Source: Neptunicella marina
Lineage (GTDB): Bacteria; Pseudomonadota; Gammaproteobacteria; Enterobacterales; Alteromonadaceae
DNA: 64,000 nt
NCBI RefSeq assembly: GCF_014270035.1
Contig: NZ_JACNEP010000007.1
Span: 62,001 to 126,000, forward strand
Reading direction: 5' to 3'
Under the pieces are notes generated by a model. The model ran no database searches. It saw nothing but the letters and a program-made list of their open reading frames with translations, and had not been told where the DNA came from. Position numbers and translations under genes: made by a program. Shown in pieces: positions 61,872 to 64,000 of this stretch (position 1 is the first letter of the stretch; the number at the start of each line of letters is the position of its first letter).

Positions 61872-61908
61872 AAATAAACACGCCCGCTTATTACCGGGCG
61901 TGTTTATT
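61872..61908. terminator. Bidirectional terminator between the CheX-REC gene and soxR
   Basis: AAATAAACACGCCCG pairs with CGGGCGTGTTTATTT (15 bp), loop of 7 bases. A- and T-rich flanks on both sides let it act for both convergent genes; it overlaps the soxR stop codon. Confidence 0.92.
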
Positions 61909-62362
61909 TATAGTTTTCGGCCGCTTTATCAATCAGCACCGCACCACTCCCCTGCTCGGCTAACGCATCATCCGGATTATACAAAGGGCAGTTTTTTAAA
62001 GATAAACAACCACAACCAATACATCCGTCCAGTGACTCGCTTAATGCCTGCATGTAACGAATACGCTGTTGCAGCATTTTCTGCCAGCGGTTGGATAGAT
62101 TCGCCCAGTCCTGTTTATCAGGTGTACGTTTTTCCGGCAACGTCGCAAAAGCCTGAACAATTTCATCCAGCGTCAGACCTACTTTTTGTGCGGCTTTAAT
62201 AACAGCAATACGCCGCAATACATCACGTTTATAACGACGTTGATTCCCCTGATTTCTCCAACTGCGTATCAGGCCTTTTTGCTCATAAAAATGCAAAGCA
62301 GATACCGCCACACCACAACGTTTAGCAACATTTCCAACACTAAGATTTGCTTCATCATGCAT
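61904..62362 (-). CDS. soxR: Redox-sensitive regulator SoxR
   Basis: A 152-aa MerR-family regulator. N-terminal HTH (Ser-Val-Gly-Asn-Val-Ala-Lys-Arg) with Ala-Leu-His-Phe-Tyr-Glu, and the iron-sulfur site Cys-Ile-Gly-Cys-Gly-Cys-Leu-Ser-Leu-Lys-Asn-Cys near residues 118-129, specific to SoxR. It senses redox-cycling compounds through the [2Fe-2S] cluster. No soxS is next to it, as expected outside enterobacteria, where SoxR acts directly on efflux genes. Confidence 0.96.
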   Translation of the reverse strand: MHDEANLSVGNVAKRCGVAVSALHFYEQKGLIRSWRNQGNQRRYKRDVLRRIAVIKAAQKVGLTLDEIVQAFATLPEKRTPDKQDWANLSNRWQKMLQQRIRYMQALSESLDGCIGCGCLSLKNCPLYNPDDALAEQGSGAVLIDKAAENYK

Positions 62363-62437
62363 ATTTAGCCACTACATCAACCAAAAGCTTACTTTAGGTT
62401 TAATAATCTAGTGAAAATTCAGATTGTTCGCAATGAC

Positions 62438-63373
62438 TTACTGCTGATTTAGTATAAAATCAAGACCACCTGTGATAGCGGCAACCTGAGCCAGAATACA
62501 TAACTCATCTGTTGCGTGCTCGCTGTCAGGATAAACTTCGGTCGTTGTTACGTAAGTGGCGTCAGTTAAGCCCCCACACAGTCCCAGGGATGATTTATCG
62601 TAATAAATAACCCCCCTGGCCTTTACTTTACTACCAATAATGCAACCAGAATCATCCGCAGGAGCAATATGCGTGACTTTCTCAACTTCATTTATAACCG
62701 CTTGTTGAAAGGCTAATTGTGGTTTAGCCGTGTCGGCCACAACATAAAAACCGTCTGGAATATGCCAGTTTTCCAGTGCAATTCCATCTCTGGCAGCCAG
62801 AGCAGGCCTGAATTCACTGTTATCAGTATCGGTTGTCTCATGTAAATCAAAATGGGCAATTAGTGACTGCTGCCCCTTTAACCATCCATGCTGTTGTAGC
62901 ATCTGGATAAACAAACGAGCTTCAGCAGCGGAACTCTCAGTCACAAAATGGCGATTAGGATCGATGGCATCCGGATTCCAGCGATTAATGGTTTCATAAC
63001 CCCAGGGACTTAAACAAGGTGCAACAACAAAATTAAACTGCTTAAGATAACGATGAGCCTCAGACTCTAAAAAACGAATCGCCCCCTGCACGCCGCTGGT
63101 TTCATAACCATGCACACCACCGGTAACTAAAACCACAGGCCTGTCCTGCAACCAGCTTTTAGACTTTGCTATAAACAACGGGTATCGCTGTTCGTCATAA
63201 GGCAGTGATCCATATTGCTCTATATTAAACTGTTGCTTTAAGGAATCGAGTTTATTGATGACTTCCTGCTGATATGAGCGCTTGATGGTTTGTTGCATTT
63301 TCCACTGTTGTTTTTCCGTTTGTTCCCATGGCTTTCCGGGGGTGCCAATTGAATAGTTAGCTGGTTTCATCAT
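62438..63373 (-). CDS. M14-family metallocarboxypeptidase-like protein
   Basis: A 311-aa protein with the zinc site of the M14/succinylglutamate desuccinylase superfamily: Gly-Gly-Val-His-Gly-Tyr-Glu (His and Glu, about residue 84-88), His in Asp-Leu-His-Glu-Thr-Thr, and a catalytic Glu in Thr-Thr-Glu-Val-Tyr-Pro near the C-terminus. No signal peptide, so cytoplasmic. It probably hydrolyses a C-terminal peptide or acylated amino acid; substrate unknown. Confidence 0.82.
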   Translation of the reverse strand: MMKPANYSIGTPGKPWEQTEKQQWKMQQTIKRSYQQEVINKLDSLKQQFNIEQYGSLPYDEQRYPLFIAKSKSWLQDRPVVLVTGGVHGYETSGVQGAIRFLESEAHRYLKQFNFVVAPCLSPWGYETINRWNPDAIDPNRHFVTESSAAEARLFIQMLQQHGWLKGQQSLIAHFDLHETTDTDNSEFRPALAARDGIALENWHIPDGFYVVADTAKPQLAFQQAVINEVEKVTHIAPADDSGCIIGSKVKARGVIYYDKSSLGLCGGLTDATYVTTTEVYPDSEHATDELCILAQVAAITGGLDFILNQQ

Positions 63374-63561
63374 TCGTCACTTTTTACTGCAATACAGATG
63401 CTTATCAGTCTATCAAAATTTGATTGATACAACATTGAACCGAAACAAACGAAAGTTAATTTACAGGCCTTTTTTGACGGGATGTCATGTATTCGCATAC
63501 GGAGCTCACAGAAGAGTAATTCAAACGGCGGTAAAACCGCCAAAATAAGACTCAGGACCTT

Positions 63562-63966
63562 TTATTTAAATTCGGCAGGCAATGCACATTGAAAGCCTTG
63601 TTGATTCAGCCACAGAACGGCTTCTTCAGGATCTTGCGTATAATAATGAAATTCAGGATCGTACTGACTAACATCACCAATAATATTGGCTTGAGCCTGC
63701 AAACGACACACAGTGACTTCATGAGTTTGATTGTGTTCAATACACCAGTCATATATTAGCTGAAAACCGCTTAAGGCATCGGGAGTCGGCATAATCCATT
63801 GCCTGATATCAACACACGCAGCCCAGGGTTCATCCTGAATATTAACAACCGTCTGTTGAACCTCGGCTAAAACTTTGTCTACGATATTACGTGTCCACAC
63901 TTTATGTAGCTTCACAAAAAGAACACGGCCAACTAACTCCATCTGACAATAATCTTCAACTCGCAT
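63562..63966 (-). CDS. Uncharacterised 134-aa protein (STAS-like size)
   Basis: A 134-aa soluble protein with a beta-alpha pattern (Leu-Val-Gly-Arg-Val-Leu-Phe-Val-Lys-Leu, then a helix and Trp-Ala-Ala-Cys-Val-Asp-Ile-Arg) reminiscent of small STAS-like regulatory domains. No motif allows a firm call. The start at 63966 is near the window edge; the 34 bases beyond it carry no recognisable gene. Confidence 0.55.
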   Translation of the reverse strand: MRVEDYCQMELVGRVLFVKLHKVWTRNIVDKVLAEVQQTVVNIQDEPWAACVDIRQWIMPTPDALSGFQLIYDWCIEHNQTHEVTVCRLQAQANIIGDVSQYDPEFHYYTQDPEEAVLWLNQQGFQCALPAEFK

Positions 63967-64000
63967 GGGTTATCCGTCTAAAAACTGTATCACCAGCATA

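Overview
The window reads as a gammaproteobacterial chromosome, most likely from the Alteromonadales (Alteromonas/Paraglaciecola-like). The core gene orders rppH-ptsP-lgt-thyA and ftsB-ispD-ispF-truD-surE-pcm-nlpD-rpoS are gammaproteobacterial. The TonB receptor/tryptophan halogenase/SapC cluster and the paired LacI-type operators fit marine alteromonads. The species cannot be named from the sequence alone.

1-32069: one large integrated element, running off the left edge. Its right end lies inside the host thyA, which is cut after codon 186 (about 32069) and so loses its C-terminal third. At that end is a tight operon of three tyrosine-recombinase-like proteins (409, 779 and 689 aa), a small HTH/coiled-coil protein (158 aa) and a complete thyA of a different subfamily. 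I interpret this as a Gamma-Mobile-Trio (GmtY/GmtZ/GmtX)-like or Tn554-like integration module that breaks the host thyA and supplies a replacement. The cargo has three blocks. At 1-13.5 kb is a copper/silver resistance block: MerR regulator, P-type ATPase, CopC, CopD, CusCBA-type RND efflux, DUF411, cupredoxin, PII-like protein and two small exported Cys/His/Met-rich proteins. At 13.8-17.7 kb are a serine resolvase, a ribbon-helix-helix regulator surrounded by five GTTAC-N3-GTAAC-type sites, and uncharacterised genes. At 17.8-24.9 kb is a defence-like block: a small protein, a PfkB kinase/deoxyribosyltransferase fusion, a QueC-like enzyme and a nitroreductase/SagB-like protein; convergent to these, a D12 adenine methylase and an OGG-fold glycosylase; then small conserved genes and a HigB/HigA-type pair whose antitoxin carries an ImmA/IrrE peptidase domain.

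32070-51564: core chromosome with lgt, a TauE-like exporter, ptsP, rppH, mutH, a CYTH/CHAD triphosphatase, a YgiM-like SH3 protein, a LysE exporter, TIGR03546/TIGR03545, rpsT (TTG start), a solute-binding protein, then ftsB-ispD-ispF-truD-surE-pcm-yqaA-nlpD-rpoS.

51777-60682: a nutrient-uptake-like cluster. Two LacI-type operators precede a 995-aa TonB-dependent receptor, followed by two flavin tryptophan halogenase homologues, a SapC-family protein, a JmjC-like cupin protein and a DUF6445 protein. 60923-63966: a CheX-REC fusion, SoxR, an M14-type metallopeptidase and an unknown protein.

The most interesting candidate system is the base-handling cluster at 17785-22093. It shares QueC-like and OGG-like parts with type IV CBASS but has no visible CD-NTase.
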